Source: Zwartia panacis
GTDB taxonomy: Bacteria; Pseudomonadota; Gammaproteobacteria; Burkholderiales; Burkholderiaceae_B
Reading direction: 5' to 3'
Assembly (NCBI RefSeq): GCF_030410395.1
Contig: NZ_JAUHHF010000006.1
Coordinates: 111,524-175,523 of the forward strand
Length of the DNA: 64,000 bases
The translations under genes were made by a program, and so were the position numbers. Within the stretch, counting starts at the first letter, position 1. Every line of letters begins with the position of its first letter. The notes below the pieces were generated by a model. That model was not told where the DNA came from. It ran no database searches and worked only from the letters and a program-made list of their open reading frames with translations. Shown piece after piece: positions 45,444-52,641 of this stretch.

Positions 45444-46451
45444 GTGGCAAGAGATCAGAACCTTCCTTTGGAGCCCCAGCTGACTCAGGGGCTTTGGTAC
45501 GTCGCGCCCGAGCGGACGGAGATACGCGAGGAGCCCTTGCCTGCCATGACTAGCGAAGCGGTCCAGGTGCGTTCTGTGTTCAGTGCGCTGAGTCGTGGAA
45601 CCGAATCTCTGGTTTTTAGAGGGCAAGTTCCTGAGTCTGAGTATTCGCGCATGCGCGCACCCTTTATGGGCGGTGCATTCCCCTTTCCCGTTAAATACGG
45701 CTATTCGAATGTCGGACGCGTTGAACAGGGACCCGACGCCTTGAGGGATCAGCTGGTTTTCAGCTTGATGCCTCACCAGACGGTTTTTCGGGCTGAAGCT
45801 TCCTCGGTGATTGCCATTCCCGCCGGTATCGATGCTTCACGCGCCGTATTGGCCGCCAACATGGAAACGGCCTTGAACGCAGTCTGGGATGCATCCCCCG
45901 GTCCGGGCGATCGCATCGCGGTCGTGGGCGCCGGTGTGGTGGGAGCTTTAGTCGCTTACCTGTGTGGACATCTGCCTGGTGCCGAAGTCACCTTGGTGGA
46001 TGTGAATCCTGAGCGTGCCAAAATCGCAAAGGCTTTCGGAGTGCATTTTTCCACCCCCGATGCTGCACCCAAGGAATGCGATGTCGTCATTCACTGCAGT
46101 GCCAATGCAGCCGGACTGGCGACTGCCATTGCTTGTGCTGGCGAAGAAGCGACAGTGCTGGAGTTGAGCTGGTATGGCTCGGGTGTTGTCGCCGCCCCCT
46201 TGGGAGGCGCTTTTCATAGCCGTCAGATCAGGTTGCAATCAAGTCAGGTCGGTCATATTTCCGCGTCGCGCCGGCCGCGCTGGACCTATCGCCGAAGGCT
46301 GACCGCAGCACTGAACATGCTGCAAGATTCGCGTCTCGATGTGTTGTTGGCGCCAGCAGTTGATTTCAACGATCTACCCGCGCGTTTACCTGAAATTTTG
46401 AGCCGCCAAAGTACAGTACTTTGCCAGCTGATTCGTTATCCTAAACCTTAA
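45444..46451 (+). CDS. MDR-superfamily (zinc-type) dehydrogenase-like protein
   Basis: 335 aa. The N-terminal GroES-like domain contains SALSRGTESLVFRG; a Rossmann domain follows with VVGAGVVGALVAYLC near residue 155 and VTLVDVNPERA. The catalytic-zinc Cys/His of classical alcohol dehydrogenases are not obvious (SRGTE replaces the usual CGTD-like site), and the four structural-zinc cysteines are missing. It is related to bacteriochlorophyllide/BchC-like and threonine dehydrogenase-like MDR proteins. The start is GTG with AGGA eight bases upstream. The PTPS-like gene starts 9 bases after its stop. Confidence 0.82.
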   Translation: MARDQNLPLEPQLTQGLWYVAPERTEIREEPLPAMTSEAVQVRSVFSALSRGTESLVFRGQVPESEYSRMRAPFMGGAFPFPVKYGYSNVGRVEQGPDALRDQLVFSLMPHQTVFRAEASSVIAIPAGIDASRAVLAANMETALNAVWDASPGPGDRIAVVGAGVVGALVAYLCGHLPGAEVTLVDVNPERAKIAKAFGVHFSTPDAAPKECDVVIHCSANAAGLATAIACAGEEATVLELSWYGSGVVAAPLGGAFHSRQIRLQSSQVGHISASRRPRWTYRRRLTAALNMLQDSRLDVLLAPAVDFNDLPARLPEILSRQSTVLCQLIRYPKP

Positions 46452-46460
46452 GGAGTTGCC

Positions 46461-46862
46461 GTGTTTACAGTCGAAGTCCGTGACCACATTATGATTGCCC
46501 ACTCGTTTCGAGGTGAGGTCTTTGGACCTGCTCAGGCGCTGCATGGCGCGACCTTCGTGGTCGATGCTGCGTTCATTTCCAAAGAGCTCGATCCCAATGG
46601 CATTGTCGTCGATATCGGGCGCGCGCTTGATGTGCTCAAGGCCACGCTTAAGCCTTTGAATTACAGCAATCTGGACGAGCGTCCTGAGTTTAAAGGTGTC
46701 AATACCACGACCGAGTTTCTGACCAAATACATTTTCGATCAGCTCGCAGCTGCGGCGCGCACGGGTGGACTCGGGCGCGATGGCAAGGAGCTGCATTCGA
46801 TCCGCGTGACCATCTCCGAGTCTCATGTCGCGCGCGCCTGGTACGAGGCGGCTATTCATTGA
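46461..46862 (+). CDS. divergent PTPS/QueD-family protein lacking the catalytic residues
   Basis: 133 aa with the tunnelling (T-fold) pattern of 6-pyruvoyltetrahydropterin / 6-carboxytetrahydropterin synthases. Of the three zinc histidines of QueD, two remain (His14 in IAHSF and His28 in LHGATF), while the third position is Ala30. The catalytic Cys is absent (Ala24 at that place), and the DH pair of LDHHYL is replaced by NY (67-68). The pterin-anchoring Glu seems kept (Glu120 in ISES). It therefore probably binds a pterin- or purine-like ring but does not run the classical reaction. GTG start with AAGGAG five bases before. Confidence 0.82.
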   Translation: MFTVEVRDHIMIAHSFRGEVFGPAQALHGATFVVDAAFISKELDPNGIVVDIGRALDVLKATLKPLNYSNLDERPEFKGVNTTTEFLTKYIFDQLAAAARTGGLGRDGKELHSIRVTISESHVARAWYEAAIH

Positions 46863-47962
46863 AACCGATGATGGCACAACGAATCGTTTTTGCCTTTCCC
46901 GGCGAGCTTGATACACCGACTGGTGGCTATATCTACGATCGTCGCATCATCGGGGGTTTAAGAGAGCGAGGCTGGCAGGTCGACTTGCTCAGTCTGGGGG
47001 CTGGTTTTCCTTTCCCCAGCCATGAAACTGTCTCTCAGGCAAACGAGTTGTTGAAGGCCATCCCGATCGGCAGGCTGGTCGTCATGGATGGGCTGGCTCT
47101 GGGCGTATTGCCCGAAGCGGTCGCGACTTTGGCGCATGACCATACCGTTGTCGCCCTGATTCATCATCCTTTGGCCTTCGAATCGGGTCTGAGCGCAGGG
47201 CAGGCTGAGGCTTTCAGATTAAGCGAATCCCGGGCACTGACTCACGCGAGCCATGTGATTGTGACAGGACCGTCCACAGCGAGAGACTTGGTGCGCACCT
47301 TTGGTGTGCCTGCCGAGTCAATCGATGTCGTGTGCCCGGGCACCGCTCGTGCGCCTTTGTCCCAAGGCAGCGGATCGGAAACATTGCATCTTTTATCCGT
47401 TGGCTCGGTCACCCCCCGTAAGGGTTTTGATGTATTGCTCGCGGCTTTGCAACCTTTGGCAGAGCTGCCTTGGACCCTGACGATCGCGGGAGACCTCACC
47501 CGCGATGAACGATCGGGTGCACAGCTTAAACAGGACATCGTACGTTTCGGTTTCCAGAAGCGCGTGCATGCCCTGGGTGTGGTCGATGAAGATCAGCTCG
47601 ACAGGCTTTATCAGTCTGCCGATGTTTTTGTTCTGGCTTCGCTGTTTGAGGGTTACGGCATGGCCTATGCAGAGGCTTTGGCACGCGGTTTGCCCGTCAT
47701 CGGCACGACGGGCGGTGCGATCCCCGATACTGTGCCAGAGGGGGCAGGCTTACTGGTGCCTCCCGGCGATGTCGGAAGTTTGACGACTGCGTTGCGCAAA
47801 GTGATACAAGATGGCGATTGCCGCATGCGCTTATCTCAGGGGGCCAGAGTAGCCGCTGAACAACAACCGACCTGGGAGCAGTCGGTTGAGCGCTTTCAGG
47901 CAATTCTGACTCGCTGCATGTCGAGATCGCAGTCAAACAACACTTCGTTGCCGAGCAGGTGA
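46859..47962 (+). CDS. family 4 glycosyltransferase
   Basis: 367 aa, GT-B fold, no membrane segments. The N-terminus has FPGELDTPTGGYIYDRRI (acceptor-side glycine loop). The C-terminal half has SVGSVTPRKGFDVLLAAL and the ExxxxxxxE donor motif EGYGMAYAE (about Glu264 and Glu272). It transfers a sugar from a nucleotide donor with retention. It overlaps the PTPS-like gene by four bases if TTG 46859 is used; ATG 46868 is the alternative. Its last 67 bases are also coding on the other strand for the RibD-like gene. The tight coupling to a pterin-fold gene suggests the acceptor is not a polysaccharide. Confidence 0.86.
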   Translation: MKPMMAQRIVFAFPGELDTPTGGYIYDRRIIGGLRERGWQVDLLSLGAGFPFPSHETVSQANELLKAIPIGRLVVMDGLALGVLPEAVATLAHDHTVVALIHHPLAFESGLSAGQAEAFRLSESRALTHASHVIVTGPSTARDLVRTFGVPAESIDVVCPGTARAPLSQGSGSETLHLLSVGSVTPRKGFDVLLAALQPLAELPWTLTIAGDLTRDERSGAQLKQDIVRFGFQKRVHALGVVDEDQLDRLYQSADVFVLASLFEGYGMAYAEALARGLPVIGTTGGAIPDTVPEGAGLLVPPGDVGSLTTALRKVIQDGDCRMRLSQGARVAAEQQPTWEQSVERFQAILTRCMSRSQSNNTSLPSR

Positions 47963-48750
47963 GTCTGCACATCCAAACGCATAGCCTGATCCATGTGCTC
48001 GATGGCCGGCAGACTCAGGCTTGCGCGTCCTGAGCCCATCAGGATTGGTGCAACAATCAAGTGCAATCGATCCAGACAGCCGGCCTGAAGAAAGCGCGAT
48101 ACGGTGTCAGCGCCCCCTTCGATCAAAATGCGATTGAGCCCTGCATGATGCAGAGATAGTAAAATATCCTTAGGTTCGATGCGTCCGTTGTTGGCAGGCA
48201 AAGCGATGACTTCGACTCCCTCAGGGGCTTGAACCTCAACACCCTCGGTCACGATCCATAAGCGTCTGGCACCATCTCGCCCCCAGATCCTGGCATGAGG
48301 CGTCAATTTCCCTCTGGGATCGATGACAACGCGTGCAGGATGCTTGCCAGCAACCAATCTGACATTGAGAAGCGGATCGTCCGCCAGCACTGTTCCAACC
48401 CCGACCACGACTGCATCCAACAAGGCACGCAGCTGGTGCAAATGCGTCAAACCAGGTTGGCCATTGATGTATTTGGACTGACCCGTGACGGTAGCGATCC
48501 TGCCATCCATGGTTTGACCGAGCTGCCCAACCACCATCATGGCATCGGTTTTACCCGCGCGAAGGGGTTCGAAAATGGCTTGAAGTGACGATTTCGCCAG
48601 GCTTTCAGGACTAAAAAATTCCGCTAGAAACGTTTCCCAGCGTTTTTCAGCTTCAGGAGAGGAAAAGTCTTCCTGAGGGAGTGGTTGTTGTATAGATGAA
48701 ACCAAAGCTTGAAAGGCCTCAATACAGATTGTGAAGTAAGTGTTTTCCAT
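47896..48750 (-). CDS. RibD C-terminal-type reductase, stand-alone
   Basis: 284 aa. After a variable N-terminal 75 residues comes the RibD reductase/dihydrofolate-reductase-like domain: GQLGQTMDGRIATVTGQSKYING near 78, LLDAVVVGVGTVLADDPLLNVR near 110, and RILIEGGADTVSRFL near 215. The cytidine-deaminase-like half of RibD (HAE/PCxxxC zinc motif) is absent. It would reduce the ribosylamino side chain of a pyrimidine derived from GTP. It converges on the glycosyltransferase with a 67-base coding overlap and is divergent from the GTP cyclohydrolase II gene. Confidence 0.86.
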   Translation of the reverse strand: MENTYFTICIEAFQALVSSIQQPLPQEDFSSPEAEKRWETFLAEFFSPESLAKSSLQAIFEPLRAGKTDAMMVVGQLGQTMDGRIATVTGQSKYINGQPGLTHLHQLRALLDAVVVGVGTVLADDPLLNVRLVAGKHPARVVIDPRGKLTPHARIWGRDGARRLWIVTEGVEVQAPEGVEVIALPANNGRIEPKDILLSLHHAGLNRILIEGGADTVSRFLQAGCLDRLHLIVAPILMGSGRASLSLPAIEHMDQAMRLDVQTHLLGNEVLFDCDLDMQRVRIA

Positions 48751-48847
48751 TAGGGAATTACCTTAAGCTGTCATAATATTCGAATGTGTGACGATTTACG
48801 TAAGCTTTTATTTTTAAAGCCCTATTCACCTTCACCTTTAATTTATC

Positions 48848-49927
48848 TTGTCGACTCCTGATCCCCTCATCGAAGTAGACCGTGCCATTTCCGAATTGCG
48901 TCGCGGTGCGATTGTGCGTGTGCACGATGGTGACGCCAGCCTATTGATGCTGGCAGCCGAAGCGTTGACTCCCGAACATCTGGGCTTGCTCACGCGTACC
49001 GGCAACAGCGCGCCCCGGCTTGTAGTGACCGGTACACGCGCGAATGTGCTTGGCATAGATAAAACTGACCGCACAGCGTGTGTGGTGACGCATCCTCAGG
49101 GACTCGATCTGGCAGCGATTGAGTTTTTGGCGAATCCTCTGGCTGCGTTGATGCAGCGTCCGGATCTTTCCGGACTCGTTTTGTCAGATGCTGATCCGCT
49201 TGCGCGCGCCTGTGTGACGCTCTCGAAGTTGTCCCGATTGTTGCCTGCGGCACTGATTGTCGAAGGCGCGGGTACGCCGGACATTTTGTCTGTCAAAGCG
49301 AGTCTCATTCAAGACTACATGCAAAACGCCGCCAAGGCCCTGACTCTGGTGAGTCAGGCGCGCGTTCCTCTGGAAAACGCTGAAAACGCGCGTGTTGTGG
49401 CGTTTCGTCCACGCGATGGTGGAATCGAGCACCTCGCCGTCATGATCGGCGATGTGGATACGACCAAACCCGTTCTGGTGCGCTTGCACTCTGAGTGTTT
49501 CACTGGAGATCTGATCGGTTCCCTGCGTTGCGATTGTGGGAACCAGTTGCGTGGCGCCATCGCAGAAATGTCCAAAGCGGGAAGTGGTATTCTGTTGTAC
49601 CTCGCTCAAGAAGGACGAGGGATCGGCCTAGTGAACAAGCTGCGCGCCTATCAGCTGCAGGACTCCGGTTTTGACACCGTCGATGCCAACCTGCATCTCG
49701 GATTCGATTCGGACGAGCGCAATTATTTACCTGCGGCACAGATGTTACGTTTGCTGGGTGTGAGCCGCGTCAAACTGATGACCAACAATCCAACCAAGGT
49801 CGCTGCGCTCGCGCAACACGACATCGAGGTTGTTGAACGTGTGCCGCATATTTATCCCTCAAACGAGCACAACGATGGATATCTTCGCACCAAGGCCGCC
49901 AAGAGCGGCCATATGTTCGAGTTTTAG
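48848..49927 (+). CDS. ribA: GTP cyclohydrolase II with degenerate RibB-like N-terminal domain
   Basis: 359 aa. Residues from about 185 are GTP cyclohydrolase II: the zinc cysteines Cys217, Cys228 and Cys230 lie in LHSECFTGD and LRCDCGNQL, with YLAQEGRGIGLVNKLRAY and LMTNNPTK giving the GTP site. It opens GTP to the diaminopyrimidine precursor of riboflavin and deazaflavins. The N-terminal 180 residues resemble the DHBP synthase half of RibBA but lack its acidic DDEDREN-type motif, so that activity is probably lost. The start appears to be TTG at 48848 with no clear ribosome site. The spacer upstream is too short and shows no FMN riboswitch. Confidence 0.88.
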   Translation: MSTPDPLIEVDRAISELRRGAIVRVHDGDASLLMLAAEALTPEHLGLLTRTGNSAPRLVVTGTRANVLGIDKTDRTACVVTHPQGLDLAAIEFLANPLAALMQRPDLSGLVLSDADPLARACVTLSKLSRLLPAALIVEGAGTPDILSVKASLIQDYMQNAAKALTLVSQARVPLENAENARVVAFRPRDGGIEHLAVMIGDVDTTKPVLVRLHSECFTGDLIGSLRCDCGNQLRGAIAEMSKAGSGILLYLAQEGRGIGLVNKLRAYQLQDSGFDTVDANLHLGFDSDERNYLPAAQMLRLLGVSRVKLMTNNPTKVAALAQHDIEVVERVPHIYPSNEHNDGYLRTKAAKSGHMFEF

Positions 49928-49936
49928 GATTCGCGT

Positions 49937-50461
49937 GTGAAAAAAACCTCTTTGATCTTAACGGCTTTCGCAGCGCTCATACTTTCGGGTTGCGCACAAG
50001 TTTCCAGCGTGAAGCCAGGCACGCCGATCGCAGATGTGATCAAGCAATACGGCAGTCCCGACATCACTTGCCCATCACGAGATGGTGGCAGAAGAATGGT
50101 CTGGACTCAACAGCCCGAGGGCGAAACCGCTTATGCCTTGAGTGTTTCCAAGCAAGGCATTGTGGGCGCGCCTCAACAAGTTCTGACAGAACAAAGCTTC
50201 AGCATTCTTGGCAATGGCGAAGTCTGGACGCGTGAGCGCGTGCATTGCGAGTTTGGTCCGCCTGCCAACATCACGCGCGATGACTGGGGCGACGATCAGC
50301 AGTGGATCTGGGCCTATCGTTACATGCGTGGTCAGGGCGACGCGGAAATCATGTATGTGTACCTTGGCAACGATGGTGCCAAGGTGACCAAGTATCGCTC
50401 TCTGCCCGACCAGACGCGCAACGACGACATCGCGGGCGGGATTACCTTATACCGCTGGTGA
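49937..50461 (+). CDS. small lipoprotein, BamE/SmpA-like in part
   Basis: 174 aa. Lipobox LILSGC with Cys19 marks a lipoprotein, and no Asp follows the Cys, so outer-membrane sorting is expected. VKPGTPIADVIKQYGSPD resembles the BamE/OmlA-type repeat, and the remainder has no family I know. GTG start 9 bases after the RibA-like stop. Its last 15 bases overlap the amidase gene on the opposite strand. Function unknown; a tail-end passenger of the ribA unit is possible. Confidence 0.75.
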   Translation: MKKTSLILTAFAALILSGCAQVSSVKPGTPIADVIKQYGSPDITCPSRDGGRRMVWTQQPEGETAYALSVSKQGIVGAPQQVLTEQSFSILGNGEVWTRERVHCEFGPPANITRDDWGDDQQWIWAYRYMRGQGDAEIMYVYLGNDGAKVTKYRSLPDQTRNDDIAGGITLYRW

Positions 50462-51961
50462 GGTTGGATGATCCGTCACGAGCCCCTCATACACGGGGGG
50501 ATGCGTGACGATTGATTTGAGTTCCGGGTGAGGTTCCAGAAGCTGATTCATATCCGGTTTTGCGCGCTTGAGTTGTGAGTCGTGGCTAAATGCCTCTTCA
50601 AGCGCGTGCGCTGCGGCCATCAACCGACCATCTTCAAACAGTTTTCCAGTGACTTGCAGACCAAATGGCATGCCATGTTCGTCACGTCCGCAAGGCAGTG
50701 CGATCGTAGGATGAGTGGCCAACGTCACGACATAGGTCAGTGCGAGCCAGTGATAATAATTTTTCATTTTTTGACCATCAACCTCTGGTGCATAAAGTTG
50801 CGTCCATGGAAAGGGCGTAACCGGCACGACAGGTGACAAAATCAAATCGTATTTTGCAGTCGCTGCGGCAAACTGACGCGAAATGCGTGTCTGCTCAAGA
50901 TGCGCGCGGGCACGATCTTCGAGCGTGATGGTGACAGCCATTTCCATGTTGGCGCAGATATTCGGTCCGAGTGTTTCGGGTTTGTTGCGCCAGGTTTCAG
51001 AAAAACCTGCAACGAAATTTTCCGCGCGCAAGACATCAAAAGCGCGGTCCGCTTCGGTGCAACGCAGATCAACAGGTTCGCAGACCTGAACAAGCGGTGC
51101 GATCGCGGCCATGCGCTGACGAAACACTCTGCGGGTTTCCTGGTCAACAATACAAACGCCGAAATCTTCGGTGTATCCGATCCGCAAAGTTGAAAGATCG
51201 ATGTGGCGCATGGGCCAGAAGCTACCAGGATCGACAGGGTAGGCGAGTGGATCAAGCGGATCGCGACCGACACAGCCTGCCATCATAAAGGCTGCATCCG
51301 CGACCGTGCGTCCCATCGGCCCCAAAACTGAGATCACTGACCACCCCAGGGCGCGTGTATCGTTCCCGACTGTACCTGGAGAAGGACGCATGCCAACTAC
51401 GCCACAGATCGCTGCAGGTATGCGCAAAGAGCCACCTGTGTCCGAGCCTGTGCAGATGGGCAGCATGTCGGTCGCAAGTGCCGCGGCTGATCCTCCTGAA
51501 GAGCCGCCGGCATTCAGAGTGGGATTGAACGGGTTGCCCGTTGCGCCCCAGACTGCGTTGCGCGTATTGGCTCCCGCGCCCATATCGGGTGTGTTGGTTT
51601 TGGCGGTCACGATCGCACCAGCCTGGCGCAAGCGTGACACTAGACTGTTATCGCGCGCAGGGATATTGCCGCGCAATCCAACGTTGCCATAGGTCGTCAG
51701 CAAGCCGGCAGTATCTTGCAGATCTTTGACACCCAAGGGCAGTCCGTGCAGCAATCCAAGAGGTTCGCCACGCATGACGGTAGTTTCGGCATTTTTAGCT
51801 GCCGCGCGCGCGCGATCAAAATCAGTCGCGGCAATTGCGTTGATTGCCGGATTGTACTTTTCGATCTGTGCGATGCAGGCCTCCATCAACTCTACCGGGG
51901 AAATCTGTCTGGTGCCAATTAAACGGCGTAACTCAAGGGCAGAAAGTTCTGGAAGATTCAT
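50447..51961 (-). CDS. amidase-signature family hydrolase
   Basis: 504 aa. The Ser-cisSer-Lys triad is visible: Lys in LPLGVKDLQDTAG near residue 78, Ser-Ser in AGGSSGGSAAALATDM near 150, and the nucleophile Ser about 24 residues on in GSDTGGSLRIPAA. Enzymes of this family split amides (glutamyl-tRNA amidotransferase A, indoleacetamide or enantioselective amidases). No GatB or GatC is present, so this is a free-standing catabolic amidase of unknown substrate. Confidence 0.9.
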   Translation of the reverse strand: MNLPELSALELRRLIGTRQISPVELMEACIAQIEKYNPAINAIAATDFDRARAAAKNAETTVMRGEPLGLLHGLPLGVKDLQDTAGLLTTYGNVGLRGNIPARDNSLVSRLRQAGAIVTAKTNTPDMGAGANTRNAVWGATGNPFNPTLNAGGSSGGSAAALATDMLPICTGSDTGGSLRIPAAICGVVGMRPSPGTVGNDTRALGWSVISVLGPMGRTVADAAFMMAGCVGRDPLDPLAYPVDPGSFWPMRHIDLSTLRIGYTEDFGVCIVDQETRRVFRQRMAAIAPLVQVCEPVDLRCTEADRAFDVLRAENFVAGFSETWRNKPETLGPNICANMEMAVTITLEDRARAHLEQTRISRQFAAATAKYDLILSPVVPVTPFPWTQLYAPEVDGQKMKNYYHWLALTYVVTLATHPTIALPCGRDEHGMPFGLQVTGKLFEDGRLMAAAHALEEAFSHDSQLKRAKPDMNQLLEPHPELKSIVTHPPVYEGLVTDHPTSPAV

Positions 51962-51988
51962 GGCGCCTGCAATCCTTTGGTCAGTGGA

Positions 51989-52432
51989 TTAGTGGATACT
52001 CATCAGCGTCTTTTGCAGTTCGTTGATGGCCATGTGAGTATAGTCCTTGCTGATTTCGCTGACGACGACCTTGGATACGCTGGCGGGCAAATGCTTGCGC
52101 AATTCGCCCAGGGCGTGCGGGGGCGCAATCAACACGAGCTCTTTGCACTGACCGCTCTGAACATCATGTGCCAGATGCTCCACGACTGCTTTCAAAAATT
52201 TGTCTTCCGCGACCTGATGTAAATCGGTCGATTCAAGTGAAGATTTGGCATGTCCGGAGTTACCGCTCAACCGGCCGGGCTGATCGCGGCCGAGCTCGTG
52301 GGTGTGCTCGGTATGTTGATTGGTGCTGCGCACAAGAGCGAGTTTGACCTCGCCGATTTCGCCAACGTTTTTGTAAACATTCGCACGTCCGCCATCCGCC
52401 ACCACAATCCACGCTTGTCTGCTGATAATCAT
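51989..52432 (-). CDS. host attachment family protein
   Basis: 147 aa, soluble, eRF1/pelota-like fold family first linked to plant attachment in Agrobacterium. The start WIVVADGGRANVYKN, then LVLIAPPHALGELRKHL and ISKDYTHMAINELQKTL, follow the family along its length. AGGAG lies eight bases before the ATG. The name reflects history: most members are small stress-associated proteins of unknown biochemistry. It is divergent from the SulP transporter, with an FNR-type site between. Confidence 0.85.
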   Translation of the reverse strand: MIISRQAWIVVADGGRANVYKNVGEIGEVKLALVRSTNQHTEHTHELGRDQPGRLSGNSGHAKSSLESTDLHQVAEDKFLKAVVEHLAHDVQSGQCKELVLIAPPHALGELRKHLPASVSKVVVSEISKDYTHMAINELQKTLMSIH

Positions 52433-52526
52433 ATGCTTGCTCCTTGAGTAGTCGATTAATGCTAAACCATTCTAAAAGGCTGTTGACTCATTTGGACATC
52501 ATCAGAGCGATTACCGAGCAATTGAC

Positions 52527-52540
52527 TTGAGATAGATCAA
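52527..52540. promoter_or_regulatory. FNR/Anr-type site
   Basis: TTGAG ATAG ATCAA matches the FNR consensus TTGAT-N4-ATCAA at 9 of 10 positions. Its centre lies about 38-41 bases upstream of the start expected from the TATAAT at 52559-52564, the spacing of a class II activated promoter. It could also act on the divergent host-attachment gene. Confidence 0.65.
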
Positions 52541-52558
52541 GAGTCGGACACATACCCC

Positions 52559-52564
52559 TATAAT
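52559..52564 (+). promoter_or_regulatory. -10 element of the sulP promoter
   Basis: Perfect TATAAT, giving a transcript start near 52571 and a leader of about 70 bases before the SulP ATG. The -35 position is occupied by the FNR-type site rather than a TTGACA box. Confidence 0.6.
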
Positions 52565-52641
52565 CGACTGGCCTGTTAAGCGCTGCTACTGACAAGCCGG
52601 TCTGCGGCAGCCACACCCATATATCCATTGCAGCCGCATTT

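Noticed and set aside
48751..48847. FMN riboswitch before the ribA-like gene
   Set aside because: The spacer is only 97 bases and shows none of the conserved RFN helices.
50447..51961. glutamyl-tRNA amidotransferase subunit A
   Set aside because: The amidase signature fits, but no GatB or GatC gene is adjacent and the C-terminal half differs. A free amidase is more likely.
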